DNA of 64,000 nt from Byssothecium circinans (GCA_010015675.1 ML976979.1:1023653-1087652), one strand, 5' to 3'. Positions 21,104-34,259 are shown, counted from the first letter of the stretch. Numbers and translations are program-made. Notes: generated by a model from the letters alone, not told the origin.

Positions 21104-21962
21104 GTTGATGATGCGTGGTGGTGATCGGCGTACAAAGATGGCTTATCTAGAGTCTGCACTGAAACCGAATGAGTTGGAATTGTGATGTTGATGTCAAAGG
21201 ACTTGAGGTGGGAGCCACAGGCTTTAAGTATGCCCGCTCAGACGGCTGTCTTCAACATCCGGTCCGAATTTGCAGCTGACCAAGTCTTTTCATCCTTTTT
21301 TAACCCTTTCCACCCGGGACCCAATCGCATCTCTCTTGCCCCTCATCTTCAAACACGCTCAACCAGAGATGTCCTCGAAGTGGCTCAGCGGAGTGCTGAG
21401 ATGCAGGATTAGCGTATTGAGCCACTTCCAAACTTGAGAAGCATTACGCAGACGTGTGGTATCGAGGGCATCGATTGGTTAGGCTCCTGTGATTCCGAAG
21501 CTTCGGACAGGGTGAGTGCGGCATGTTGGAGCTCCGGGAGCGCTGAGATGATGGAGACACCATGACGGATCGACGCCCAAGACAGGGGTCAATGTAGCCA
21601 AGTCCTGTTAAGCACATCTTGATGGCTGGGCGAAAGCTTGTGCTCCCGAAAACCGAATGCTAGCTCACTTGGGAAGCGCCGCGGATACCGGCACCTGAAA
21701 TTACACAAGTGTCGTCATATGTCGAGGGGTAAGCAGGACCATCTGTGAGCTTTGGAAAGTCTTCGCTTCATCGCAATCGAGAATAGCTGAGTACAAACGG
21801 CATACGATGGGTAAGCTGAGAGCAGTTCTTTCCCTCAAGCTTCCCTGTGAGACGCTAGCGCAAACCTGGTCGATCATCGTTCAGCTCCAGCATTCAATGC
21901 ACATGCCCATGCCCACACAGCAACATGCCCAGCACACGCAACGCGACATATTCGCAGCCGCC
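21104..21962. promoter_or_regulatory. divergent intergenic region
   Basis: This 859-bp region lies between the starts of the CipC-like gene and the hydrolase-like gene, so it carries both promoters. No gene, RNA or clear repeat was seen. Confidence 0.45.
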
Positions 21963-22757
21963 ATGCCTGGCCGACTCCCCACAAAGAGCGACTTTCCGTC
22001 TTCGGTAACACTCAGCATAACGCCTCGTAAGTCATGACATGTGCACGCTGACATTCCCCGCAACCGACTGACGCAATCAGCGCCTGCCTCGCAACCACCC
22101 ACAAATGTCCTAATACTGCTCCACGGCCTGGGAGACAGCAACACATCATTTGTACGCCTCGGGCAGCAATTGAACCTCCCTGAAACAGCATGCATCGCCG
22201 TCCAAGCGCCGAATCCTCTGCCTTTTGATCTCGGCGGTTTTCACTGGGGCGACGACCTCATCTTCGACCAGAAGACGGGCGAGATGGACATGGATACTGG
22301 CTTCAAAACCTCGACACGGCTTGTGCTCTACACCATTATAAAAGAAGTCCTTATCGGCAAATGTGGCTACAAGGCGCGGGAGATTCTACTCTTTGGGTAT
22401 GCGCAAGGCGCCATGGTCGCACTACAGGTCGCAGCGGAGCATGAAGGCGAGGAGTTGGGAGGTGTCGTCAGTATTGGCGGGATCCTGTCGCTATCGATGC
22501 CGTTGAAGGCTTTGGATAAGAAGAGCAAGACGCCGGTCTTGGAGTGCAAGGCGAGCAGAGGATCTGCTGTCACTGACGGCGCCGTGTCGAGGCTGAAAGA
22601 CGCTTTTGACTTCATTGAGATCAAGGAGTGGTTAGGGAAGAGGGATGGAGATGGCATGCCTAGTAACAGGGACGAGATGATGCCGATAATGCAGTTCTTC
22701 GCGAGGAGACTGCGGAGTGTGCGTGGTGTGCCTGCCGGAAGCGTCGAGCTCACCTAA
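21963..22757 (+). CDS. phospholipase/carboxylesterase-like protein lacking the catalytic triad, 246 aa
   Basis: Two exons, 21963-22026 and 22081-22757, with a 54-nt GTAAGT...CTGAC...CAG intron. The fold is Abhydrolase_2 (acyl-protein thioesterase / lysophospholipase type): NVLILLHGLGDSNTSF near residue 34 gives the oxyanion strand, and LFGYAQGAMVALQVA (about residues 147-161) is the nucleophile elbow. In active enzymes the elbow reads G-F/Y-S-Q-G; here alanine replaces the serine. The usual Asp (DP-V-P loop) and the late GH-motif His are not visible either: the matching segments read ASRGSAVTD and GDGMPSNRD. It therefore looks like a pseudoenzyme. The frame is otherwise intact, so it is probably expressed. 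It lies 232 bp before the PPX1-type gene on the same strand. Confidence 0.82.
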
Positions 22758-22989
22758 TGAGAAGGTGCAACCAAGTACGCTTGAATGTTGCATTCGCTAT
22801 AGATATCCATCTATTTGGTACGGGAAGCTGATTTATCACTGTTTCCCTCTCGAACACAATCAGATAACTATTTACCGTCTTTGCTTGAGCCAGTCGCGAT
22901 AGGCGAGGCTTCGGAGGTGCGTCATCCCCCGCCCTCAAAACTCAACACCCAGGCCCGCGGCTCCGACTTCGTGCTGTCGATACTGCGCC

Positions 22990-24346
22990 ATGGCCGTACC
23001 GAGAACCTCACTACGTAGCTTTTTAGCCACTGCTCGAAGCGCCCTTCGCACTGCAGTTGATTCGAGCCAGAGAATCACCTTCGTCATTGGCAATGAATCT
23101 GCAGGTGAGCACATTCGAGATGATGGGTTTCTGCGGTGAGTGCTGACGAGTACCGGATCTTGATTCTATGACCTGCTCCGTTCTCTATGCCTACATTCGC
23201 TCCATGGCCCCGCCCCGGGATGCCTTCACTTCCGTCTACGTGCCGATAACAAACATACCCTCATCAGGCATCCAAGTGCGCCCCGAGTTTGTAGAACTAT
23301 TTAAATACGCCAACATCGAATCACGGCATCTCATAACGCTTGACGACTTGCCTGACTTGTCCGTTATCAAGTCCAAGCTCCCACCCGAGAACACGAAATG
23401 GGTACTCGTTGACCACAACGCCCTGCAAGGCCAGCTGGGTAAGATATACTCAGGACGAGTCGGCGGCGTGATCGACCACCACGACGACGAGGGCAAAATA
23501 CCTACCGATACGGGCAATGAGCCTCGCATAGTGGACAAAAGTGGCAGTTGCACAAGTCTCGTCACGGAATACTGTCGAGAAGCATGGGACCTGCTTTCGT
23601 CTACGGCCACCGCATCTGGCGCTGCCCACGCCCAAGGCGACAGCCTGTCAGACGATAGTGCCGCTGTCGAAAGTTGGGATGCAGAAGCCGCCCACTTGGG
23701 ACTGGCCAGTATTTTAATCGACACGTCTAACCTCCAGTCAAAAGACAAAACTACCGAGCACGACAGAAGAGCGGTCGAATACCTCGAGGCCAAGATCGTT
23801 GCATGCCCGCGGTTTTCCACGAGCTATGACCGCGACCAGTTCTACGGGGCGATTGATACAGCGAAGAAGGATATTGGACCTTTAAAGCTGCAGGACATCT
23901 TAATGAAGGATTATAAGCAGTGGGACGAGAAGGAGCGGAAACTCGGCGTCAGCTCAGTGGTCAAGCCCATCGCCTTCTTGCAGCAGAAGGCTGAAAACGA
24001 AGGTGTAGAGGCAGATTCAGCGGAAGACGCATTCTTAGGGGCGCTACAACTCTTCGCTTCGGAGCGCAAGCTGGACTTGTACGCGGTGATGACCACGTCT
24101 ACATCGACAAATGGCCAGTTTCAGAGGGAGCTCCTTCTTTGGGCCTTCAACGACGCCGGCGTGTCGGCGGCGAAGCGATTCGCTGATGAGTCTAGAGATG
24201 AGCTGGGACTTGAGGAGTGGACTAGCGAGGGCAGCAAAACATATAACAATCAAGGAGATGGGTATTGGAGACGTGTCTGGTGGCAGAGACAGGTACATCA
24301 CAGCCGTAAACGTGTCGCACCGCTACTCAGGGAAGCTATGGCATGA
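22990..24346 (+). CDS. PPX1: exopolyphosphatase, DHH family (PPX1 type), 436 aa
   Basis: Two exons, 22990-23104 and 23151-24346, with a 46-nt intron. DHH-family metal-binding motifs are present: FVIGNESA then DLDSM after the intron, VDHNAL, and GVIDHHDDE (the DHH signature), followed by a DHHA2-type C-terminal domain ending SRKRVAPLLREAM. Yeast Ppx1 removes terminal phosphates from inorganic polyphosphate in cytosol and mitochondria; the Arg/Ser-rich first 30 residues could be a mitochondrial presequence. With the only available AG acceptor, two residues (Val-Pro) fall inside the normally contiguous NESADLDS motif, and the CTGAC branch site lies very close to that acceptor. The splice site or one base here may therefore be wrong. 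Confidence 0.87.
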
Positions 24347-25790
24347 TAAGGCTAGAGCCTTATGGAGGGTGAGGTCTGATGGAATGCCTCTGGCATTTGA
24401 TGCCTATACATCAGCCAGATGCTCGCAACCTGGGGTTTTGGGTTTCGCTCACAAGGCGGAAGGGGCGCTGGAGGTTCTCGTACAGGGCTTCTGCTTCTAG
24501 AGCCCAACATCCTGGTCAGATATTGCAGCCTCAATATTCAACATTACCCGAGCAAAACAAACAAACACCCTCTCCAGCATGCTCTGAACACATGTCTCGT
24601 TGCCAGATTTGACGACTGACGGTATCGCATCTCGTAACACGAACACGCTTCCTCCACTCAAAGGCAGAGGCAGCAGTGCGCGTCGCATGCCGACAGCGGT
24701 CCTTTTCCCCAAACAAATGTTTGCAGCAGCAACATGCAGCGTACATCTGTCGCGCGCAAGTCTCGCAGATGTTGACAAACAGCCGCGACTCATTGGTGCT
24801 CAACCACTGTACCACTGCAGCTGCAGATGAAGTGGGAATAGAGTATGCGCGGCATTGCTAAGCGCGTGGTTGGTGCACAGCTAAGGAGTCTTTTCTGATG
24901 CATGCGATGGTCTTGGAGTGCCAGCGCATCAGTGAAAACAGGGGCTACGGAGCCACTGGTTGGGCTTCACGTCAAGAGCTGGCAGGAGCTGGACGGGAGC
25001 TGGGACGCCGAGTGGTTGGGATGAGTCTTGCGACCGACTATGCAGATGTAGGTGAGGCTTTTTCGCTTTCTGCTGCTGCGAGGCTAGATGGGTTGGTGAT
25101 GGGGGAGCGAAGTTGCGGTGGGGGTGATGGTGATCATGGTGGATGGTGGGGCATCGAAGGGCCCAGTCGCCACGAGCCGCATGGGAGAAGTCCGAACGGC
25201 GAACGGCGCCAGAAGGGAATGAAAGGGTAGATCGCGTTGATGAGCTGTTCGTTGGGCGACACGGCGAATCCTGAGAACGCTGGGATGGGCTGGGTATATA
25301 CTGGAGCCGGTGTCGTTGCAGCTGAGGGGCATGTCCCCGGCGCTGATTCGTCTCGCCGCGTACAGGACTCTAGATGTAATGTCATGTATGTGCTGGCAGC
25401 AGGTAGGCAGGGTGGCCTTTCATGTAGAGGAGACAGGCGGTCTGTGGTCGCCACCAATCTCTCGCGTCCCCTATATCGCCGCACCCTACGGCGTGTACCG
25501 AAGTTACCACGGGCGTATTATTGACAGATTGCTCGGGTGCGTGATCGCAATCGTGACTTGTCGCTCTCCAGCTCGGGCCTGTTGACGGTTGACTTGACTC
25601 GAGCTCCCCGCCAATCGTCGCGAGCTCGTCTGTAGTCGACCAGTTCAACGACGCCTGCCAACGCATACCTGCCGACAGACCACCTCCAGACGACTTCGTA
25701 CATACACCAGCCTTACCTTGCACTGCCGACCTGACCGACATGCTGCGGTAGAGCGCCCAAACCTCTGTCGAGCGCGTTTGCGACTGGCCG
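24347..25790. other. intergenic, 1.4 kb, no gene seen
   Basis: I found no convincing gene between 24347 and 25790. Open frames here, on both strands, have no family features or fungal coding appearance and overlap one another. The right part should contain the promoter of the gene starting at 25791. Confidence 0.5.
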
Positions 25791-28700
25791 ATGCCCTTTC
25801 CCTATGGCCATGATACGACAGGCGACAGCATGCTGAGAAGACATGAACCCTCTGACTCGCCTTTGCCGGCGCCTCAGGCCGCATCGCCCACTCCCCGTAT
25901 GTGCTGTGTCTCCCATGCCCTCCCTACTGCGCTCAGCGCCGCACCGTCGATGTGCTGGCATAAGTTGATCTGACTGACACGCGCAGCCCCAGCTCCAGCC
26001 GCCTCGCCCTCCATCACTCACGCCTCGTCCAGAACCCACACGCCGCACACGGCTACTTCTACAACAGCAGTCGATGACCCGCCAGTAGAGCCTCCGCCCA
26101 GGTCGTCCACTTCCTCCGAGCCCCCGCACGCTACGATGGAAGTTGGAAGCCGGCCTGGCGGACCGCACGACCAGCATGACCCGTCGCAAACCGCACACCA
26201 GCCCTCGAGGCCCCAGATGCCCTCCTCCATCTCGGCCCCGGCTGGACGTCTGCCCCGTCTGCTCCCCGCCGACCTCTCTTCGTACTCGGACGCCTACCTC
26301 CCCACCGTTGCGATTCCCACGGCCGCTACGTCGCTCGCTGAACTCGCCCACCTGATCCGCCTGCAGGGCTATCAGGAGCAACGCAAGGCCCATTCACGCA
26401 TCCGCCTGCACAGATGGCTCGTCTCAAGCGCTCTCTCCTCACGTCTGGTACATTGTGGAGAGCTCGCCTACCGCACCTTGGTTGACAACTTCAGGTCCGA
26501 CGACAAGAAGAGCTTTGGCATCCTGTACAATGCACTCAATGACGTGCGCAACTCCTGCGATGCTACGCGCCGCTATGCATTGCTGGAACCTGATTTGGAA
26601 CTAGGGAAGTCGAACAAAACTATCAAGATCGACAGGTCTCCGTCTTTTTCTACTTTTCTCAACGAGGTGCCGTCCAAGATTTTGGACCAGTTACTAGCCT
26701 TCATTTCCGAAATCAGGACCAATCCTGATTTCCTCGCTACTCGCATTCACAGTCTTTCGCAGCAAGAGCTTACTTCTCTTACCTCGTTTCGTCAAGCTTT
26801 GGATCCCATTGATTCTGTTATGGCCATGCAGGCCCGCGGCAAGGCCGTCGGCACCCAGAAGCCGACCCCACATGGTCCCAGTCCGGTAGAACGTCTGCTC
26901 TCTTTCCAACGCCACGATCCGTTTGCTGCTCTCATTTACACCATCTTCGCCAACTCATCTGGTCCGGACTCGGCCGAGGACCTGAGGAGAACCGACGCCT
27001 GGGCTACCACCTGCGCCAGGCTGATTATGGAGTCTAAGCCGGGAACTGAGAAGTTCATCAAGTCAGTTCTTGATGTTTGGGCCGGAATGCGAGAGTGGCC
27101 CGGTAAGGCGAACCTTGAGCTTTACCTCATGCAGATGCTCCAGGACGGCCAGTTCTTGCTGGAGAGAGCCGAGGAACAATCCGCACGAGGAGCCGCACCC
27201 GTTGTACCAAGCACCAAGGATACCATCGCTGCCGACGAGTACTTTGACAAGGCAGTGAAACGCCTTTTCGAGGTTGTAGACGATGAGCCCAGCGCCGGAG
27301 GGATCCCTGAAGGTGTTCTAGAAATCGGAAATGCTATCCTGCGGAAACTGGACGAGACCAAGAACCTCCGCAAAGGCGCGCAGAACTTTTTCGTTTCTCG
27401 CTGGTTGTTTTCAACTTTCTTGCTCAACGCTATCATCCATCCAGAGGCACGTCTTTTTCCCGTCTTTTTTCTTTCATCGTTCTAACTATGTTCAGACGCA
27501 CGGTATCATGATTGGACACCACATTACGGAGCATGCCCGCCAGAAGATTCTCAAGGAGATTGCCATCCGCGCCCAGAAGCACGTTTTGGACATGACCTAC
27601 AATTGGTACGAGCGCACATTTGGACGCTTTTATATTCCGGCAGCTGACATTCTTCATAGGCGGCAGCAAGTCCCAATTCTCCCGGAAATCCGCACCCACA
27701 TTGAGAGCATTTTGGCCCGGTTCAAACACACCAAAACTCACGCAAAGCCCGTCCTTCTTCCAGCCAAGGCCATCACTTCGCCGCGTGAAACCGTCGAAGT
27801 GCAGCCTTGCCTCGTAATCTGCCCATCGGATATTATTACCTTGGTTAATACATTGTTTCCAGAGCGCCGCCCAGCGTCAAGCCATCTTGACAAGGACACA
27901 CAACGACGACCTACTGGACTCGCCTCATCTGCCTCTTCCATGTCTGGCATATCGGTCCCTTTCCGGAATGTAGCCACGTCTGCGGGTGATGCGAGCTCGA
28001 TCTTGAGTGCCAGTGCTTCTTCCATGACCAGCGACACCACGTCTAGAGAGCCATTGCTAGACACAAATCTATCTCTTGAGCGCCACGGCATGCCTCTAGA
28101 CGAGCACCATTCTGAGAAGATTGCGCCCACGGAAGCCTATGGGAGACGCCTGAGAATGGCGTGTTCCGAAATGACGCGTATCCTTGGAGCTGATGACACG
28201 TCAGGTTCCTGTCACCCTTGCGCAGAGCGTTGGGCTGTTTTGTACATCTCGCCAGATGGCAAGCAGCTCAAACCGCGGATGCGCAAGGATTCGGATGACG
28301 AGGACGAACATGACGAGGATTCTCCGGACAGTGACAGCAGTGATGATGAAGGTCCGGTTGAGAGCCTTGATTTGCAGAGCGACTACCACCAGCTCAAGGA
28401 GGCCATTTCCAAATTGGTAGAGGAGTACGAGATTCCCAAGGAACTTGCACCGGAAAGCGAATCCAAAAACTTCAGCAACAGGACCTCGACGCACAGGCGA
28501 GGTGCAAGAAATGGAGGCCCAATTCGAGCTCACAGTGAAGGCTTCGGATCCAGGAACCCGTACAACCAGGGCCAGAGCCAGCTCACCAATCTTATTGCCA
28601 ACCAAAGAAATCTCCCAACGCGCCATCGCTCACCGCAGCATCCAAGAAGCAACAGCAATCCCAAAAATCCGGAGAAACAGGAGAATTCTGTCCTTGTGAC

Positions 28701-31257
28701 GATGCTAGAGACCGCCATGTATCAATGCCAGGCCCGCTCAGACTACGTCAACGCCCACCTCTACTTCAAGACACTCCAGATCCTGCGGAAGCTCAACTCG
28801 CCATCGCTAATCAAGAACGGATATGCTGCTCTTCTCAACTACTTTTCCCGTGGTCCACGTGACTCCCTCGGCAAATCTGCGAACGCCATTGAAGAGTTTG
28901 AAGCTTGGTTTGTCTGGCTGAAGCAATCGCAGGAACGCCACGATGCTGCAATTGATGAGATGATGATTGGGTTGAAGAATCTGCGAGACAAGATGTGGTA
29001 CATCACCGATGTACGCAACTCTGGCACATACGAAGACGCTAGGAACGTTGCGCTGGCGCTGAAAATCATGGGCCAGCCAACCAAAACGCTCGATGGAAAG
29101 CCGATCCATGCGCACCGGCCGCGAAACTCCTCCAAGTCGGCTTCCAACAACTTCCTGCTCAAGACGGAAGCACAAATATTCGACATGATGTCTGCCCCGT
29201 ACGACTTTGGTGGTCCTAACAAGCTGTCGGACGAGCAATCCGACATGACAGCGAAATGGCTCAATCAATACGGTGTCGAGAACTTTTGCAAGGGCGAGGA
29301 GCGAATTCACCGTTTCTGCCTTGAGATCGACAAATGTGTTAACAAGCTCGTGGGTGACAGTATCATGGAGAGCCCAGTTCTCTGGTCCAGCGATCTCTAC
29401 AAACGCGACAAGGAGGTTCTCGATAGTGGAAGGCAGAAGGGAGACCTCTTCCTTACCGGTGTGGGGACGCTTTCGATCGCGGGCGATGAGGAGTACGAAA
29501 CGCAGGGCCGACCTGGCTCTCGCAGCCTCGACTTTGCTCAACGTCCGAGCCAGAGCAGCTTGCGGTCTGTTTCACATCGCAACGGATCACAGCAGAGTTT
29601 CGACATGAGCCCCTGGGGACGGTCTTCAAACGACCCTCACGACTACTTCGGCGGTACTAGCCCCATCTTGTCGATCGATACAAATGCAACCTTCTGGTCT
29701 CCATTCCAGACGCAGGCCCAGTCACCAACGAACGCTACAAGCATCCGACCCCGAACCGCGTCATCCTCCAAGGGTACAGTCATGCTGAAACAGTCTACCA
29801 CTGTCAATGAAGACAAGCGGAGATTCTTGCTAGATCTGAAGCAGACGTTGACCGGCTTACTACTCAGTGATCTCGGCACGATTGTGTTCTCCAACGGAAG
29901 CGAGACTGATGCTTGGTTCTCTGGCGATCTGCTCGAAGACTGCATTCAGCGTAGGCGGGACGAAGAGGAAGAGCGAAGGCGCAGGAAGCAACTTGCGCGC
30001 AAGAAGAGCATGAAGAGTCTGCGAAAGCAAGCTCACATAGAGCATCGTAACAGCCCGTTGGAAACGCTTGGAAGGACAGAAAGAGGCCAGGCGGCTCCGC
30101 CAATCGCCACACTTCAGCACGCTGCGGCTTCCGAGTCGCATCACTCCGCTGGTGAGCATTCGTCCTCGAGCGACGCTACGACAAGGTCCGCTGGTACTTC
30201 GGCTGCGAAGAAGGCAGGACTCCTGGAGTTTCCGTACAACGTCGCTTTCCGTCGCCTTCTAAGCAAGTTCGCTACGCACCCGAACCCCTACTCTAAGCTC
30301 CATGCCCTCTACGAGCTCGAATTGCTCATCATCGCATCGCTTTCTTCTCGCTCCGGTCGCGCTTTCAATAACCGTCGCGACACGCTCCCGCCAGTGCCGC
30401 AATCGCCTACGCTAGGTGCCATTCCTGAATACAGCTCCCGAGAACCAACTGCAAACACCAACCGAGCCAAAACCCTAGAAGAAGCGATTGCGAATTGTGA
30501 AGAGCGCCGATCGTACTCCATGAACCAAGAAGGAGCCAACAGTGCTTCACCACAGCCTTTCCGCAACGGTGCTCGCTCCCCAGTTGGCCCACCCAGCACC
30601 GATATGATTGTAGAAGTCATCCAAGGCCTCTTCCGCGATGCTGGCATCCGCCCCAAGACACTCTTCAGAGATCTCCAGTACATCGCATCCTTTGTCCCAG
30701 CGCAAATGCTCGACAAGACCGCTCGGGGGAAAGCCTTCTGGGACGTCGGTCTCGCAGCTCTCGGTTTGAAGCAGGACGTATGCCGCATTATGTTGGAAAT
30801 TGTCGACGACATCATCGCAAAGAACTCGCAACGTGACATCGTCCTTCAGCCAAACTCGACCTCCAACCCCGATCCCTCACAGTCCACCACTGCTGGTGCT
30901 GAACAGCCGCCCCACTCCCGCTACACGCTCGAAGATGCTGCGCGCATGCTTCTCATCACTGCCAAAGAAGGCGATGCCGCCGCCGAGCGCGAACTAGCCA
31001 CCATGTACCTCACTTCGCCTGAGCTCTTGCATCGCACTATCCTTCCGCTCACAAAGCCAAAGGATGTGTTCAAGACGGAGCTCCTAAGGGGTGACCGCAA
31101 GGCAAGCGTCGAGAAAGACAGAGACTCTGCGAGGAGCGACCCACTCATCATGTGCATCGCAACGCACTGGATGGAATGGAGCATGAAGGGCGGAGATCTG
31201 CTAGCGAAGCAGTATCTCCGACAACGCAGCGATCTAGAGAGTATCCAGCAGCGATGA
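25791..31257 (+). CDS. large conserved fungal protein of unknown function, 1775 aa
   Basis: Three exons, 25791-25896, 25987-27446 and 27496-31257; the phases close exactly. The first 110 residues are Pro/Ser/Thr-rich. A helical domain follows (LAELAHLIRLQGYQEQRKAH, SSALSSRLVHCGELAYRTLV). Across intron 2 the sequence reads FFVSRWLFSTFLLNAIIHPE then THGIMIGHHITEHARQKIL, which resembles the end of RasGAP-type helical domains; this is a weak visual resemblance. The middle is charged and disordered with an acidic run (about residues 785-800), a second helical region follows, then a Lys/Arg-rich coiled segment (EEERRRRKQLARKK). The C-terminal block has SEL1-like character (AAERELATMYLTSPELLHRT). 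Intron 2 (27447-27495) needs a GC donor. I recall orthologues only as unnamed proteins. The start at 25791 is the first plausible ATG. Confidence 0.75.
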
Positions 31258-34200
31258 TGACGCGCAGCATCGCCCCACCCCTAGCAGACGACCAGCGCGG
31301 TGTGGTTCCGCTCCGAGATTTTTCTTGCTTGAAACCTTTTTTAACGCCGTTTTTATTATATACCCCACCAACCCTCCGCATTTGATCGTTATTCGTTTAG
31401 TGCCCCTTTTTGTTCTGCTTGCGTCGCATTGCATAGCTTATATCCCGTTACGGCCTACCCTGCCCTGCCCTGCCTGCTTTGCATAGCGAGGAGTTAGCCC
31501 CCCCACTCAGCCTTTTTCTTCTTATTCTTTAATCCTTTACCTTACAGAGCTTCTTGGTTTCGTGTTTACGCCAGCATGATTCCCTCTGCTTTTCGAGTAG
31601 GCTTCTCTTATACACCCCTTTTATTTTGTCATTCAATTTGATACATACCATTTCAGCGGCCGTCTTGGGGAGGAGAGGGGGGTGAGACATTGTGGGGTAG
31701 GGTGGGGTGGGGTGCAGGTGGCGGTTTGTAGATTTCTGGGATATATGGGGTGGGTTGCTGTTTTGCGTTTGTTCCAGCTCAAAGAGAGACAGAAAGTGGG
31801 GGAGGGCAGAGGAAGAACGGTGGCCTGGAGATATATACTGGGTTTGCTGTTTGATTGGGCACATGGACATGAGAGTCAGACCAGATGGAGACGGGGCCAC
31901 AGGGACGCTGTGTATACGGACGGTTTTGGAAGGCGGGAAGGATGGGCAAGTGTCTGCACACCGTTTTTTGACGGGGTTTAACGAATCTCCTTCCTAGGTC
32001 GTCATAAAGATATGAATCGGGATTTATATGGATGGGATGGGATGGGATTGGATTGGATTGGGTTGGGTTGGGTTGGGTGGGAATGGTATACGGCAGAAAG
32101 GCTTATCGTATGTAATGACATGAATCATCATCACACTTCACCTACCGCTATCACGTGGATCTATCTGTACAATGATGTTTACGGACGGGAGAAACGGGAA
32201 TGGGAATGGGAATGCGTATTTGAAGAAGCGTTCCCTTTCCTGGGAGATCTTTTCTTCTCACACTTTCGGTTTTTGCTTTTTGCTCTTTGCTCTTTGCTTT
32301 TTTTTTTCTTTGAGGGGATGCTGTGCTGTGCCGTGCCGTGCTGAGTGGGTGCTGCGGCTGCGGCTGCGGCTACGGCGGGGCGACTGAAAACCCCCAACGG
32401 CCCCTGGAAATGTGGTGGGGACGCGCTTGGATAAGCAGAACTGACGGATTTGTTTCCGAAACTTGGACGCATAGGCATGGACGAGGATGGCATTTGCGGG
32501 GCGTTGGGAGGATCTAAATTGTGTAGTGGTATAGAGTAAGGGATGAGGGAAAGGGGGGAGAAAAACACGGGAGCTAAAGCATGCGAAGGTGTGCGAAAGG
32601 CGGCTTAGGCGGTAGGTTGTAGTGTACTGTACGAGTGTGATTTATGCTGAGGGTAGCAACTCCAACTCCTTGAGCTTTCTACTTCTGGGTACGAAAGCGA
32701 GGGAGGGTTCAGCGTGTGGTATTGCACCGGGGGCTATGGGAATGGGTGTGCAATGCTTGTTCGCTGATATCAAATAGTGAGGGCGGGGATTGTCATGGAG
32801 GTTTCTCGGTGTGGGAAAAGGGTATAAAAGGGTGGCTCTGGAGTGTGTTCTAGGGGATTGAAATGGCTTGTGGGTCTTTGCGATGGTGTCGCATTTGTTA
32901 AAGGGACTGAGGACACGCATGGGTGCCTTGCTTCAGAGATTTTAATCAAAACAAAAACAATTGGAATGCTCGATGAGCTCGTCTCGGCGTTGCTGGACGG
33001 GACGAGCTAGCAATGAAATCGAAATGTACAACTCCTTGACTGTGTAGTCTCAGTCGTGCGTTTTTTATAATATCACACTGAATGTGAATATCAAAAACAT
33101 ATGTCGTTCAAGCCATGGAGATTCGTCGCTCTGTCGTACTTGAAGACTGGAAGTTGATCCCCGCTTCCAACATGGTGGGTGTTACGGAGTGAGCGACATC
33201 CAGAAATCTGGTGCAACAGGCGAAAAGCATCCAACCCATGAGGAGTGAGGATAAAAAGTCCACCTCGTTTTTCCGTATGGGTTGGTCGAGTAGTTTTGGA
33301 ATTCTCGTCGGATACGCAGACTGTAAAATTAAAAAGTACTCCAGCTCCTATATATGTAGTTTTGGGAATAAGGTCCAGATATGTGGTGTTGTGGGCCGGA
33401 AAATCAAAAGTGAGAAGGTCGAAGCACATGGTGGCGTGTGTTTAGTGTGCTGGGACGGAAAACAGGGATAAGAGCGCTTGATGTGCGTGATTTTTGGTTT
33501 GGAAACTTACCCGGTTCTGACTGCGGATTGTAAATTCCGAACTTGAGTTTCTGGGGTGACGGTCTTGAACAGGGAATTATTCAAAGTTTTTGATGCTAAA
33601 ATTAACCGTACGAAAAGACCTTCGGTTCGAGTGCCTGTTGGGTCGAAAAAGATTAAAACAAATAGACTCTGCCATTATGACTTGTTCGTGTACTTTCACG
33701 GGGGTTTCTCGCAGACATTCTGAAGCTTAATGAGCTTGAGACTACGAGTTTTGTGGTTTCTGGAGCGTTCCGGACTTCATTCGTAGTCGGACCACGTGGT
33801 AAAGGATTTGCCGTACACTAAAGCCGATGTAAAGGGAGAAAAGTGAAACTCGTCCATGGCTATGAATCAGCATCACCCAGTGTTATATGGAGTAAGAGAG
33901 ATGTTATGATGTGGAAATAGTCTTTTAGGATCAAAAGGAGAGCATCTAGGGGAGTGACCGAGCGAGTTGTTGTGAAAAGTGAAATCAATCGGAGTCGTCG
34001 ACTGCACAACCCTCATGTGTGGCCTTGGTAGAGCTCCAAAAGGAAAGGACGCCACAATTCATGAGTGAGAAGCTCAATCATAATCTAAAATAGAGGTTGC
34101 CAGGAGAAGCTAAAAAAATATTAGGAATCACTGGTCATTGTCAAATTTAACCAATGAGTCCGAAACACGGTGGCATATGGCATCTAATCATTTGTCAAAA

Positions 34201-34259
34201 GTCTAGATACGCTCTCCATAGTTTACTAAAGGAGGAACATTTCTTCATCATCAGCATTC
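31258..34259. other. 3-kb intergenic region with G-rich simple repeats
   Basis: No credible gene was found between 31258 and 34259. A G-rich strand with GGGAT/GGATT/GGGTT pentanucleotide runs occupies about 32028-32081, and GGGGTGGGGTG runs lie near 31690-31715. A (GCTGCG/GCGGCT)-type tract lies at 32350-32376. Frames here are short and driven by composition. Confidence 0.5.

Noticed and set aside
25713..26393. Gly/Arg-rich minus-strand frame of 226 codons
   Set aside because: It is antisense to the Pro-rich start of the 1775-aa gene; composition explains it.
32028..32081. Telomere-like G-rich repeat
   Set aside because: Units are GGGAT, GGATT and GGGTT rather than TTAGGG, and the tract lies in the middle of ordinary sequence. 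It looks like a simple pentanucleotide microsatellite.
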